From assembly GCF_040869045.1 (NCBI RefSeq), contig NC_090324.1, forward strand, positions 193,686,028-193,750,027: 64,000 bases of DNA, given 5' to 3'. The stretch comes from Eurosta solidaginis (Eukaryota > Arthropoda > Insecta > Diptera > Tephritidae). The stretch's first letter is position 1, and the number at the start of each line of letters is the position of its first letter. Position numbers and translations under genes: made by a program. The notes under the pieces were generated by a model that was not told where the DNA came from, did not search any database, and saw only the letters and a program-made list of their open reading frames with translations. This document shows positions 21,354-30,757 of this stretch, one piece after another.

Positions 21354-21372
21354 GGGGGGGGGGGGGGGGGGG
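21354..21372 (+). repeat. Homopolymer of 19 G
   Basis: Uninterrupted G19 inside the BEL-B RNase H/integrase linker region. It interrupts the coding frame and is a likely slippage or assembly-error point. Confidence 0.85.
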
Positions 21373-22861
21373 TGCAATATTTCTGGCCGTTGGTGTTGGC
21401 CAGTCCCCGGGGGGGTCGGAAAAGCCACCCTGGGCCGCTCCACCATAGGGATGAATTCGCTAGGTCCAGGGGGGTGCGTCCTCTGGTGCCCATATCCGCG
21501 GGATTATCCTTGCTGCGTACATGTTGCCAAGTGGCATTGCCAATGTGGTCGATGATCTGCGAAGTTCGATTGGAGACATAGGTTTTCCAGGAATGAGGTG
21601 GTTTCTCAAGCCAGGCTTAAACGATTTCGGAATCAGACCACAGAGTTAGTTTGCGCTTATCGATGCCGCGATTGGGTTGGACTACTGCGAATATCTTGGC
21701 TAGTAAGACAACACCGCACAGCTCCAGGCGCGGCAAACTTATTGTTTTGAGGGGGGCCAGTTTCCCTTTAGAGACTTACAGGTGAGTGAAGACTCGTGTG
21801 CCTACGACGGTTCTTACATAGAGGGTCATACAATACGCCTTTTCCGAGGCGCCGCAGGAAGCAATGGAGCTCAACTGATTTATCGGAATGGTAGTTTATC
21901 CAACGTGGTATTTGAATTTCCGAGATCGTTGGGAAATTTTCGGTGAACTGCGCCCACTTGATGAAAGGGAGGGGTTGCAATGGCTCATCCCAGTCAGTCC
22001 CGTCTAGCCATAGCTCTTGCACCAAGATTTTTTTCTTGGATCAAAATTGGCGTCAGCCACCCTGCGGGGTCGAAAAGTTTCGCAATGGAGGAAAGGATTT
22101 GCCTTTTTGTGGCTGATGTGGATGCCGGATTGGAATCCACAGTGTATGAGAACTTGTCCGAGAGAGCATTCCACTGTATACCTTGGGTTTTGGCGGTACT
22201 CGATTTTTCGAACTCGGGCAAATTAGTGTCCAGCAAATCTGCTTTTGGTATTGACTGCAGAATATCGGGATGGTTTGCTGTTATCTTCTTTAATGGGAAG
22301 CCGGCTGAACGGAGAGAGGATATTACTTCCGAAAGGGGACTGCTCGGCTGACTGAAGATAATGGCTGCCAGCTAGGATATCATCCACATAGGTTTTGGTT
22401 TTAAGTATGGGGGCTGCGCTTGGGTGGGAGTTGGCTACATCTTTCGCGAGCTCGTGCAGAGTTCTTATAGCCAAGTATGGCGCGCAATTGACACAGAAAG
22501 TTACTGTTTTCAACTTTTAGTCCTTTATTGGACCATCTGGAGATGTGCGAAAGATGACCCTCTGGTAGTCTTGATCATCGGGATGTAGAGGAATTTGGCG
22601 GTACATTTTTTCAACATCGCCATTGAACACGTATTGATACGTACGCCATTTTAGTATCATAAGCCGTAAATCAGGTCGGAGGGTTGGCCCAGTGCATAAA
22701 ACGTCGTTTAGGAAGTGACCGGAACCGGATATTTTCGACGCATTGAACACTACACGGACCTTTGTCGTTTTCTTTTCTGGCTTAACGACCGCATGGTGGG
22801 GGAGATAGAAAGGGTAGGATTTGCCTTTGCATTCTACTTCACAGGAGCTAGTTTCTTCCAT
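21373..22861 (-). pseudogene. BEL-B reverse transcriptase and RNase H (several frameshifts)
   Basis: Minus-strand polymerase broken into successive frames. 22,861-22,517 carries KVRVVFNAS and GDVEKMYRQIPLHPDDQ. 22,513-22,223 carries the catalytic TYVDDILAG. 22,236-21,994 carries GIQWNAL and [13 protein letters not shown], typical of the BEL connection region. 22,025-21,768 carries IPRWINY and a degraded RNase H start. Further left [24 protein letters not shown] and NPADMGTRG, the RNase H acidic motifs, can be read in minus-strand frames with interruptions. YVDD is intact, but the broken frames rule out a working product. Confidence 0.75.
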
Positions 22862-23078
22862 GTGGCCGAGGGAAATTTATTATGCCAATACATTATCGTA
22901 TTGAGACTTGAGATCGCCTTTTTTTACTGAGGGTGCGTTTCATGCCTAGGAACTGTCTTATGGCTGCCGTTCGGGATTGACCTAGATCGATATTGTTCGG
23001 TAATGCTGGCTTGAAAGGGAGCTCAACCATGTATCGACCGTCCTCCTTCCTAATTGTGGTGCTCTGGTAGTAATTCTC

Positions 23079-23690
23079 TCATATGCGATCTTCGAGTTTT
23101 ACCATTTGTGGCCTGGGAATTTCTTCGATTTCCCAAAACTGTCGGAGCTGTTGGTCTAGCGCATCAGTTACTTCCCAGACTTGGGTAGAGTGTGACTCCA
23201 CCTTTTCGGGGATTTGGCCGCTTAGAATCCAGCCAAATATGGTGTTCTGTGCTAGCAACGTGGGAGAGATTTTCTCGATGCCATCTAGCATTTTTTGGGG
23301 AATGAGGTCGCTGCCTAACACCAGATCGATTTGGGAGGGATTTTGACAATCTTGGTCGGCTAGTTTTACGTGCGACCATTTACGACTTTGCTCGTGGGTA
23401 AGTTGGGGCGTTGGGAGTAACCGTGTGAGTTTAGGTAACACTATTGCTTGGGCTTTGATTTTAACTTTGTTATCCTTCGAGACCAAAGTTAGGGAGCAGA
23501 GCTTATTGGAGGTTTTCACGATTCCTCCTCCGATGCCCGATCTTTCAAAGAGAGAATGCTTGTAGGGGATCCTCAGCTTTGCCTGGGCCTTGGAAAAGAC
23601 AAAACTTCGTTCCGAGCCTTGGCCGATTAATGCCCTAAGTTTAAAGAGGTCCTGTCTGTGTTCTACGGAGACAATCGCGGTGGGAAGCAT
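23079..23690 (-). CDS. BEL-B aspartic-protease region, catalytic Asp replaced
   Basis: Open 203-codon minus-strand frame corresponding to the protease domain of BEL/Pao polyproteins. It starts after gag with VSVEHRQDLFKLRALIGQGSERSF. In relatives this block reads A-L-hydrophobic-D-x-G-S, so the active-site Asp appears to be Gly here. Later parts include IDLVLGSDLIP, FGWILSG and EVTDALDQQLRQFWEIEEIP, the conserved linker before reverse transcriptase. It would be processed from a Gag-Pol precursor, so it should not have its own start. Calling it inactive is inference from one residue. Confidence 0.65.
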   Translation of the reverse strand: MLPTAIVSVEHRQDLFKLRALIGQGSERSFVFSKAQAKLRIPYKHSLFERSGIGGGIVKTSNKLCSLTLVSKDNKVKIKAQAIVLPKLTRLLPTPQLTHEQSRKWSHVKLADQDCQNPSQIDLVLGSDLIPQKMLDGIEKISPTLLAQNTIFGWILSGQIPEKVESHSTQVWEVTDALDQQLRQFWEIEEIPRPQMVKLEDRI

Positions 23691-24964
23691 TATCTTGTTG
23701 TCTTGCTCGGAGTGGAATGATTGGAGACGGGCCGAGTTTGAGGTAGAGGAAGTTCCTCCGTAGCTGCTGTTTCATTGACGCTTTGTTGGCTGGTACTGCT
23801 AGATCCAATGGTTGTTAACTGGGATGTCGGTCTTCGCGGTCCAGTGGTTTGACGAGATACTCCGGTGTCGTGAAGGGTGGAGTTGTGCCGCCCATGACAG
23901 TGAAGGCACGTTCTTGGGCTTGAACAACCCCGGAGAAGGAGCGTCTGTGATAAACAATTGTCGCACAGATTTTTTTCTTTTATACATTTTCTACGCTCTG
24001 CGATCGACAGTTTTTTGTAGCGCAAACAACTCTGTAGCGTGTGCGAAGACTGCTTGCACAGTTTGCAAGCATAAATCTTTTGGTGTTCTGTCGCGTGAGA
24101 ATTTGTGTGTGTGAGGTAGTTGTTATTGTGCGGGGAGTTGCGGCTTTGGTTTTGGGGTTGAGCCTGCCTGAACTGGGGTTGTTCTGACTTGGAGGAGGCC
24201 TTGAGAAATTGGTGGAGGGTGGATTGTATCGGGGCTTGGCTGGTCGCCATTGATCCACCTTTTCCACTATCTCGTAGCGTGTTGTCAGAAACTGATCCAT
24301 TTGGGACCAGTTCGGGAAGTCTCTTCGCGAGTTTAGCGACTTTTCCCAAAGCGCAACAGTATTTTCTGGGAGTTTTGAGGTTACCAGATATATTAATATG
24401 GGATCCCAACTATCTGTCGACCCTTTTTGGGTTGCTAATATCTGGAGGCAGTTATTAACGGAAGATTGCAGTCTTTGGATGCCTTCGCTGTTTTCAGTCC
24501 GAATGGCCTTGAGATTCATGAGGACTTTTATTTGGTTATCGGCCAAGACTCTTTTATTTTCATACCGGGATTTCAGGGCTTCCCACGGCAGAGCAAAGTT
24601 GTCATCACTAAGTGGGAATTGCTTCACTATTTGGCCCGCTTTTCCTTGGGTCTTGTACCTGAGGTGGTACAGTTTTTGGGCGTTGATCGCCTATTCTTGC
24701 CTTTGTGTCCTCATACGCTATAAGGCAGGCGCGGTATTTATTGAAAGCTGAGGCCTTAAAGTCTTAGGGAAGGTCGTTGTCATCTGACTCTACGACGGCG
24801 TCATATGCGCTTTGTAACCTTTCCCAGAACACATCGATATTTATATCTTTTATTTCTATGGATGCCTCGGTGTTATCTTGGATCTCGATTTTGTCGAACC
24901 GAGCGCAGTAATCCGAAAAGAGATCCGTTTCGGATATAAATTTATTTTCGACCACGGTAGCCAT
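23690..24964 (-). pseudogene. BEL-B gag with zinc knuckles (frameshifted)
   Basis: Minus-strand gag. The N-terminus (24,964-24,764) begins MATVVENKF. After a frameshift the frame 24,627-23,980 has PLSDDNFALPWEALKSRYENKR, typical of BEL Gag, and WDPILIYLVTSKL. A second shift near 24,400 enters 24,409-23,690 with CKLCKQSSHTLQSC (a full CCHC), CDNCLSQTLLLRGC (His position replaced by Leu) and CLHCHGRHNSTLH. The C-terminus is Thr/Ser/Pro-rich and runs into the protease frame. Role in an intact element: capsid and RNA packaging. Confidence 0.75.
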
Positions 24965-25335
24965 TCTAAAAAGGGACTTGCTTAATTTAACTTTGGCTAT
25001 TTTGGTTAATTTGGAGATTGCCGAGTGTTTATTTATACGGGAAAACCAAAGGGAGAAGTTTTCCTATTGGTCGAGAGTGTAGTAGGCTAGGACCAGTTAG
25101 ACTGAATTGGGAGTAGTCTGGACTAGTTAGGCTGAGCTGCAGAATTTTTTTCTGGGTATTTCGAGCAATGCAAATGTGGCCGAATTTTTTGCTGGGGATA
25201 TGTATTTAAATTATACCGCAAGGGACACACAAGTATAAAAGGGCAATGAAATAACTTTGTGGAAGTATGTGTGGGATTTGCCGGTTTGTAATGGACCTCG
25301 TTTATGTATATGCGTGTATGGGGGTGGGAATATAT
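24965..25335. other. BEL-B leader or LTR candidate, then repeated module
   Basis: On the minus strand this is upstream of BEL-B gag and holds a TATA-like GTATAAATAAAC at about 25,030-25,045. No LTR partner was found on the other side of BEL-B. From about 25,283 the sequence (TTTGTAATGGACCTCG to GGGAATATAT) is repeated at 32,429-32,480, and Gypsy-A has inserted in its TA run. Confidence 0.45.
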
Positions 25336-25571
25336 TGTCACAGACAGTTAGCAAGTCAGTTGGTAATTAGCTACGAAAGCATAAGCACGCGTCGCTCCGT
25401 AATTCGTAAAATATAGTCAACGTTCACGTCCAGCAACATCTGTACTTATACATACATACATTCACGCTCAATTGCATACATTTCAATATTCGATCATCTA
25501 TATATTCATTTTCAATAATTTACATATTTAAATAAACATATTTGTCTTTACAAAATAATTCGTTTTACAGT
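25336..25571 (+). repeat. Gypsy-A 5' LTR
   Basis: Starts TGTCACAGACAG and ends near TTTTACA (25,569) or TTTTACAGT (25,571). Matches 30,269-30,500 except for a TTAG indel and a few substitutions. Confidence 0.85.
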
Positions 25572-26070
25572 TCAGAAGCAGGATTCATTCCGCCTACAAA
25601 CGAACAAAGAAATAAATAAACGCATAGCGACAGCGTAAAGTATATAGCTCAGAAAATATTTTCAACCCCCGCTAAAGCAGTGGCTTGTGCGAATATGTAT
25701 ATAATACACACGGCATACCGGCACATATGTGAACGCTCGATAGCAGACAAAACGAATAATATGTACGTACATACAGACAAAAAAAATTTACTGAGTGTCA
25801 ACAACTTGAGCGAACGGAGTTGCAAATAAATACACAGCGGTTTAGCATGGCAATCGGCCGCTAAACAATTGATTTTGCAAAGTAAAACAAAGTAAATAGG
25901 AAACGATACGAATAAAAAAAAAAAAATTAAATATATAGAAACGGGAACGCCATCCTAGCGGTAGATTTTTCGAGAAAAACCAAGTGCGTTGAAATAGAAA
26001 AAGTACAGATTTTAAAATAAAGAAACTTGAAAGGTGACAGTGAAAGCGGACAGACGCGTAAATTAAAGCC
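25572..26070 (+). other. Gypsy-A leader, non-coding
   Basis: Untranslated region between the 5' LTR and the gag start. A primer site is expected just after the LTR but no tRNA match is obvious. No ORF. Confidence 0.6.
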
Positions 26071-27897
26071 ATGGTGATGGTAAAGTTAAATTCGCTGAAA
26101 ATTGACCAGCTAAATAAATTGCTGCAAACTCATAGCGTAGTCATCACGGGAAACAAAGCGGCAAAAGTTAACAAATTGTGGGAGATATACGGAAGCGATG
26201 AATTTGAATCCGACGAATTGGAGGAAACTAACGACGAATATGCAACGGAGCAGCAAGTGGATGAGCTACGTCAAATGCTCATGGAATTCACGAAAACGGT
26301 AACGGAATTGGCCACCACACAAAAGGCACAACGAACAACGACACCAGCTACGGAACAGCTATGGGCTGCAACTACACCAGCTACGGAACAACCAGTGACG
26401 GCAACGACACCAGCTACGGAACAACTAGTAACTGCAGCGCCACGTCAGGCAACGGCGGCACTACAACGACCAGCCAGTGTGCACGAAATAAGTAGAATTT
26501 TACCAACGTTCGATCCACTTAAAGGCAGCATAAATTCAGAGGCATTTGTGCAAAAGGAAAAGCAACTGCAAAATATTTACGGATGGTCTGAGAAAGAAAT
26601 TCTTGTGGCGGCACAGCTCAACCTCAAAGGCGTTGCGAAAACATGGTTGGATTCGCAACAGGTGTTTAAGTCTTGGCAGGAATTCGTATCGAATTTCACG
26701 AAAGATTTTCCAAAGTCGATCATATCGGCGCAAGTGCACCGCGAAATGGCACAACGCAAACGTCAACCAAAAGAAACATTGGAAGAATTTTATTACGCAA
26801 TGCTGAGCATGGGTAGACGAGGTAAAATGGATGAAGAATCCATAATTTCCTATATTATATCGGGGCTTAACGATACTGACTTGTCGCGCACGTTACTCGC
26901 GATGAAGTTACCGACGTGTAATGATCTGCTACGTTCTCTGGAAGCTATGGCTGTCATGCCGACACAGAGTTTTAAAGGATCTAGTTCACCATACGATAAA
27001 GGTAGTGGTGATCAAACGCTGAAAACGATGCGGGACAAGAAACCCACCAAATGCTACAACTGCAACGAGTTGGGACACATTTCGTCCAAATGCGCGCAAG
27101 CACAACGGAAGCCGAGATGCAGCAAATGCAACAAAAGTGGTCATGACGCAAAATCATGTAAGGTTGACAAAGAAATAGTAGCAGAGGTGCAAAGTGAAAC
27201 GAAAGGTGTACCAAACCCTGTCATAAAAACGGTCGAGTGGAATGGCAACCGATACAAGGCGTTCATCGACACAGGTAGTGATGTGTCACAAATTGCACTG
27301 TCCAAAGTTCCACCTGGGGTGCAGCGTACAACTTCAGCAAAACGGCTTACAGGTTTCGGAGGTGCGATTATCAGCAGCACAGAGGCTATCAACGCAGAGA
27401 TTATCGTCGATGGAATTACGATCTTGACTACCTGTCAGATCGTTCCAGATAAGTTTATGACATTTGATATTCTTTTGGGTAGAGATGTACTTTGCCAAAA
27501 CGATTACAGGTTGACCATTGATGCGGGTGTGATGCAAGTTCATAAGAAGACGGGAATTTCATTTAACATAAACGAAGCATTGCCACATGAAATCGTCGCT
27601 AAAGTCGGCAATTTGTTGCATGATTATAGTGATTGCTTTGCCGAAGACTTGGCAAAGTTAGGCAGATGCAAAGCAACAGAGATGGATATAGCTATTTCGA
27701 CGGATCAGGCGGTAGTGGGCAAAAAGTACCAAGTGCCCTTGTCGCAACGCTCAACGTTAACGAAAATTATTGACAATCTGCTAAAACATGGTATTATAGG
27801 GTGCAGTTCATCGGTACATGCAGCTCCTGTAATCCTGGTGCAAAAATCTAGCGGCGAAGACCGAATGTGCGTCGACTGCTTAAAGCGGGGACACTGA
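26071..27897 (+). CDS. Gypsy-A Gag-protease and start of reverse transcriptase
   Basis: 608-codon frame. Residues about 5-40 (LKIDQLNKLLQTHSVVITGNKA) resemble a SAP-type domain. Residues about 90-122 hold three TPATEQ repeats. The capsid-like region follows (FDPLKGSINSEAFV...WLDSQQVFKSWQEF). Two CCHC knuckles, CYNCNELGHISSKC (about 328) and CSKCNKSGHDAKSC (about 350), mark nucleocapsid. The retropepsin motif AFIDTGSDVSQIA (about 398-410) and FDILLGRDVL follow. The end enters the first reverse transcriptase block (VILVQKSSGEDRMCVD) and stops prematurely at 27,897. Gag and protease look intact; Pol does not. The start has MVMVK, and either Met could be used. Confidence 0.8.
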   Translation: MVMVKLNSLKIDQLNKLLQTHSVVITGNKAAKVNKLWEIYGSDEFESDELEETNDEYATEQQVDELRQMLMEFTKTVTELATTQKAQRTTTPATEQLWAATTPATEQPVTATTPATEQLVTAAPRQATAALQRPASVHEISRILPTFDPLKGSINSEAFVQKEKQLQNIYGWSEKEILVAAQLNLKGVAKTWLDSQQVFKSWQEFVSNFTKDFPKSIISAQVHREMAQRKRQPKETLEEFYYAMLSMGRRGKMDEESIISYIISGLNDTDLSRTLLAMKLPTCNDLLRSLEAMAVMPTQSFKGSSSPYDKGSGDQTLKTMRDKKPTKCYNCNELGHISSKCAQAQRKPRCSKCNKSGHDAKSCKVDKEIVAEVQSETKGVPNPVIKTVEWNGNRYKAFIDTGSDVSQIALSKVPPGVQRTTSAKRLTGFGGAIISSTEAINAEIIVDGITILTTCQIVPDKFMTFDILLGRDVLCQNDYRLTIDAGVMQVHKKTGISFNINEALPHEIVAKVGNLLHDYSDCFAEDLAKLGRCKATEMDIAISTDQAVVGKKYQVPLSQRSTLTKIIDNLLKHGIIGCSSSVHAAPVILVQKSSGEDRMCVDCLKRGH

Positions 27898-28353
27898 AAA
27901 AAACATTTTCCTATGCCTGTGGTGGAGGAGCAGTTTTCAAAGCTTGCAGGTAATACTTTATTTACGTCGCTCGATATGACATCCGGGTATTATCAGATAC
28001 CACTAACGGAAGAAAGCAAACCATACACGGATTTCCTTACGCCTGATGGATTATTCGAGCACAACGTCATGCCATTTGGGCTACGTAATGCTCCCATGGT
28101 ATTTCAGGAAATGGTTGTGAAACTGATTCGGAATTTAAAGCACCGTAAACATATCATTAGCTATGTGGATGAAGTAGCCATCACCACTAAAGCCGTCGAC
28201 GAGAGCATTGAAGTACTTTCGGAATTTTTGCCAGCGGTTAGAACAGCAGGGCTCACGTTAAGGCCGTCAAAATGTACATTTTTAGCAACAAAAATAAAGT
28301 TTCTGGGTCACGTGGTGGATGCGTCGGCATTAGACCAGGTGAAGAAAAAGTAA
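27898..28353 (+). pseudogene. Gypsy-A reverse transcriptase core, damaged
   Basis: Continuation after the stop at 27,897. Contains FTSLDMTSGYYQIPL with the first catalytic Asp, VMPFGLRNAP, and ISYVDEVAI, where the second Asp of the usual Y-x-D-D is Glu. Ends SKCTFLATKIKFLGHVV and a stop at 28,353. The YVDE change plus the upstream stop suggest loss of polymerase activity. Confidence 0.8.
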
Positions 28354-28981
28354 AATACATTGCTGAGTTTCTGGGACTCACCGGATTTTTGTTGAGAGTT
28401 ACGGCGTATTTGCTAAACCACTAGCTACACTTCTACGAAAGGTATCACGTTCGAGTGACTACGGATCACGAAAAGGCATTTTGTAAATTAAAAGATGTAC
28501 TCACAACGAAACCAGTTTTGTCAATGTTTGACATCACCAAACCACACGAAGTGCATACGGACGCCAGCGCAATTGGTTTGTCAGGTGTTATGCTACAGCT
28601 AGAAGGCAACGAGTGGAAACCAGTCCAGTACTACAGCGACAGTGTAGTTCCGTTGAAGCACAGCATTCGAGCCACGAGCTGGAGGTGCTCGCTATCGTCG
28701 AGTCTCTTGAGAGGTTTCGCGTATTTCTGCTGTGTACACACTTTGTGGTGCGAACAGACTGCATCGCGGTATCAACGACGAAGAGTATTACGTCACTGCG
28801 TCCACGCGTAGCCAGATGGTGGCTTCGTTTACAAGAGTTCGACTTCGATTGCGTCCATCGCTCAGAAACGCAAATGCAACACGTCGATGCCTTAAGCCGG
28901 GCACCGGTCGAGCCTCCATCAAAACCGGATACAGTAGCTGAACGAGTCTTACAAGTAACCCATATGAAATGCGACGACTGA
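28354..28981 (+). pseudogene. Gypsy-A RNase H, frameshifted
   Basis: The thumb remnant lies at 28,354-28,454. From 28,455 the frame reads AFCKLKDVLTTKPVLSMFD and EVHTDASAIGLSGVMLQ, the first RNase H Asp. A shift near 28,650 moves the rest (HSSHELEVLAIVESLERFRVFL, VVRTDC, HVDALSRAP) into a second frame ending at 28,981. Confidence 0.75.
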
Positions 28982-28990
28982 GTATACGCG

Positions 28991-30345
28991 ATGCAAACAC
29001 AAGATCCAAAGATACAGCAAATATGTGACGTTCTCAAAGGCGTTAAAAATGTGGATACATCGGTGGCTAAACAAATCGAGGTACACTACGAGATACGCAA
29101 CAATCGACTTTTCCGTAAGGTAGGTCAGGAATACAAGTTAGTGGCGCCACGAGCGGTTAGGTGGCGCATGACAAAGGCCAGCCACGACAATGTTGGACAT
29201 TTCGCTCTCGAGAAAACGATAGCACCAATATCAAAACATTTTTGGTTCGAACGAATGAGACGATTCGTGAAGTCTTATATAGCTTTATGCGAGGGATGCT
29301 GTTTCAATAAAGTCAAGGGTGGACGAAAGGAGGGTCAGCTCCACAATACGAATGTTTTGCCAATTCCTTTTAGGCACGTTTACGTCGATCATGTGCGCCC
29401 ATTCCCAAAAAGTTGATCTGGATTTGTGTACGTGCTAGTAGTGGTCTGCGGATTCAGCAAGCATGTCGTACTAAAACCAACACGGAATACCAAGAACAAA
29501 CCAGCCATCAAAGCATTAGAGAGATGATCGGCACATTCGGTCAACCTATTAAGCTAACGTCCGATCGAGGAACCGCGTTTACTTCTGCGAAATTCCAAGC
29601 ATTCGTGGATAAGCGAGGCATACAGCATATCAAGACGGCGGTTAGGACACCAAGGGCCAACGGTCAAGCCGAGCGGGTCAACAAAACGTTATTGCAAGCA
29701 CTCAAATGTACAGTCGAGGATAACAAAAATTGGGACGCGCAACTCACAACGATACAATGGAGCTTGAACTCACAAAAAAACGAGGTATCCGGCTATACTC
29801 CTAACGAATTAGTATTTTATTTCAATCCTAGAGATGTTACGTGCAACCGACTGATACAAGCGATACATGACGAGGTCGATATGTTGGATATCGATATGAA
29901 GCGCGATATGGTCGATAGAATCATGACCGAGCGGAATAAGTGGAAAGAGAGATACGACAAAAAGCACACAACTCCAATGAAATATGAGGTCGGCGGCCTG
30001 GTAGTACTTGATCTCGTTCCATCAGCAACAGGCGAGTCGCATAAATTGGACCCGGCATACAAGGGCCCATACAGGGTATCAAAAGTGCTCACTCACGACC
30101 GCTATATTGTCGAAGATTTGCCAGATGTCACGGTTACGCAAAGGCGCTACTCCAACGTTATGTCATCAGACCATATAAAACCCTGGTGTGTATCAAGTCC
30201 GGAGCTAGACCTGGATGAAGACGAAGATGAGTCGTCCTGTGAGGACGAGGGATCAGGAAAGGCCGAGCTGTCACAGACAGCAAGTCAGTTGGTAATTAGC
30301 TACGAAGGCATAAGCACGCGTCGCTCCATAATTCGTAAAATATAG
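28991..30345 (+). pseudogene. Gypsy-A integrase, frameshifted, ending inside the 3' LTR
   Basis: First frame (28,991-29,416): zinc region with His pair in ASHDNVGHF and Cys in CEGC, then VYVDHVRPF with the first catalytic Asp. A shift near 29,410 leads to the second frame (to 30,345), with LTSDRGTAFTSAKFQ (second Asp), ANGQAERVNKTLLQAL (Glu), then a C-terminal domain with YEVGGLVVLDLV, AYKGPYRVSKVL and SDHIKPW. An acidic tail (DLDEDEDESSCEDE) follows. The last 25 or so codons lie inside the 3' LTR, which starts at 30,269. All three catalytic residues are present, but the break between them prevents one product. Confidence 0.8.
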
Positions 30346-30500
30346 TCAACGTTCACTTCCAGCAACATCTGTACTTATACATACATACATTCACGCTCAA
30401 TTGCATACATTTCAATATTCGATCATCTATATATTCATTTTCAATAATTTACATATTTAAATAAACATATATGTCTGTACAAAATAATTCGTTTTACAGT
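30269..30500 (+). repeat. Gypsy-A 3' LTR
   Basis: Begins TGTCACAGACAG and ends TTTTACA(GT) before a TA repeat. Lacks TTAG present in the 5' LTR. A purine-rich stretch (GGATCAGGAAAGG, about 30,250) just upstream is a plausible polypurine tract. Confidence 0.85.
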
Positions 30501-30757
30501 ATATATATATTTATCACGATGTCATGCAATTTTGGCGGGAAAAATTTATTTTTGGCGGGTTATATTTTCCTCACAAGATTTTGATTTTTCACTTTTATGG
30601 TACTTGAAGGGGCGTACTATTGTGAGGGGAATAGAAATTTGATTTTCTACTTACAGTTTTACTGCTTTGGGTACTTATGCTTTGCGTTGCGCTGGCTTGT
30701 TGATGGCGTCGAAGGACCACTGTTTACGCCCTGGTTACCTGACTCAACGCCTCGAAT
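30501..30757 (+). repeat. TA / GGCGGG module preceding BEL-A pol, copy 1
   Basis: TA repeat, ATGTCATGCAATTTTGGCGGG, a second GGCGGG, then about 150 bp and the 51-bp gag-pol segment. Parallel copies occur at 32,480-32,757 and 43,110-43,490, and inverted at 42,835-43,095. It has no ORF. It may be a deletion-derived leader of a non-autonomous BEL-A subfamily. Confidence 0.6.

Larger units (their letters stand above)
25336..30500 (+). mobile_element. Gypsy-A, LTR retrotransposon with two LTRs
   Basis: About 5.2 kb Ty3/gypsy element with direct LTRs at both ends and gag, protease, reverse transcriptase, RNase H and integrase in gypsy order. No envelope ORF. It lies in a TA repeat: GGGAATATAT on the left and ATATATATAT on the right, consistent with a short ATAT duplication that cannot be sized exactly. 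The same module at 32,429 lacks the element and serves as an empty site. LTRs differ mainly by a 4-bp deletion, so insertion is fairly recent, but pol carries several inactivating changes. Confidence 0.85.
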
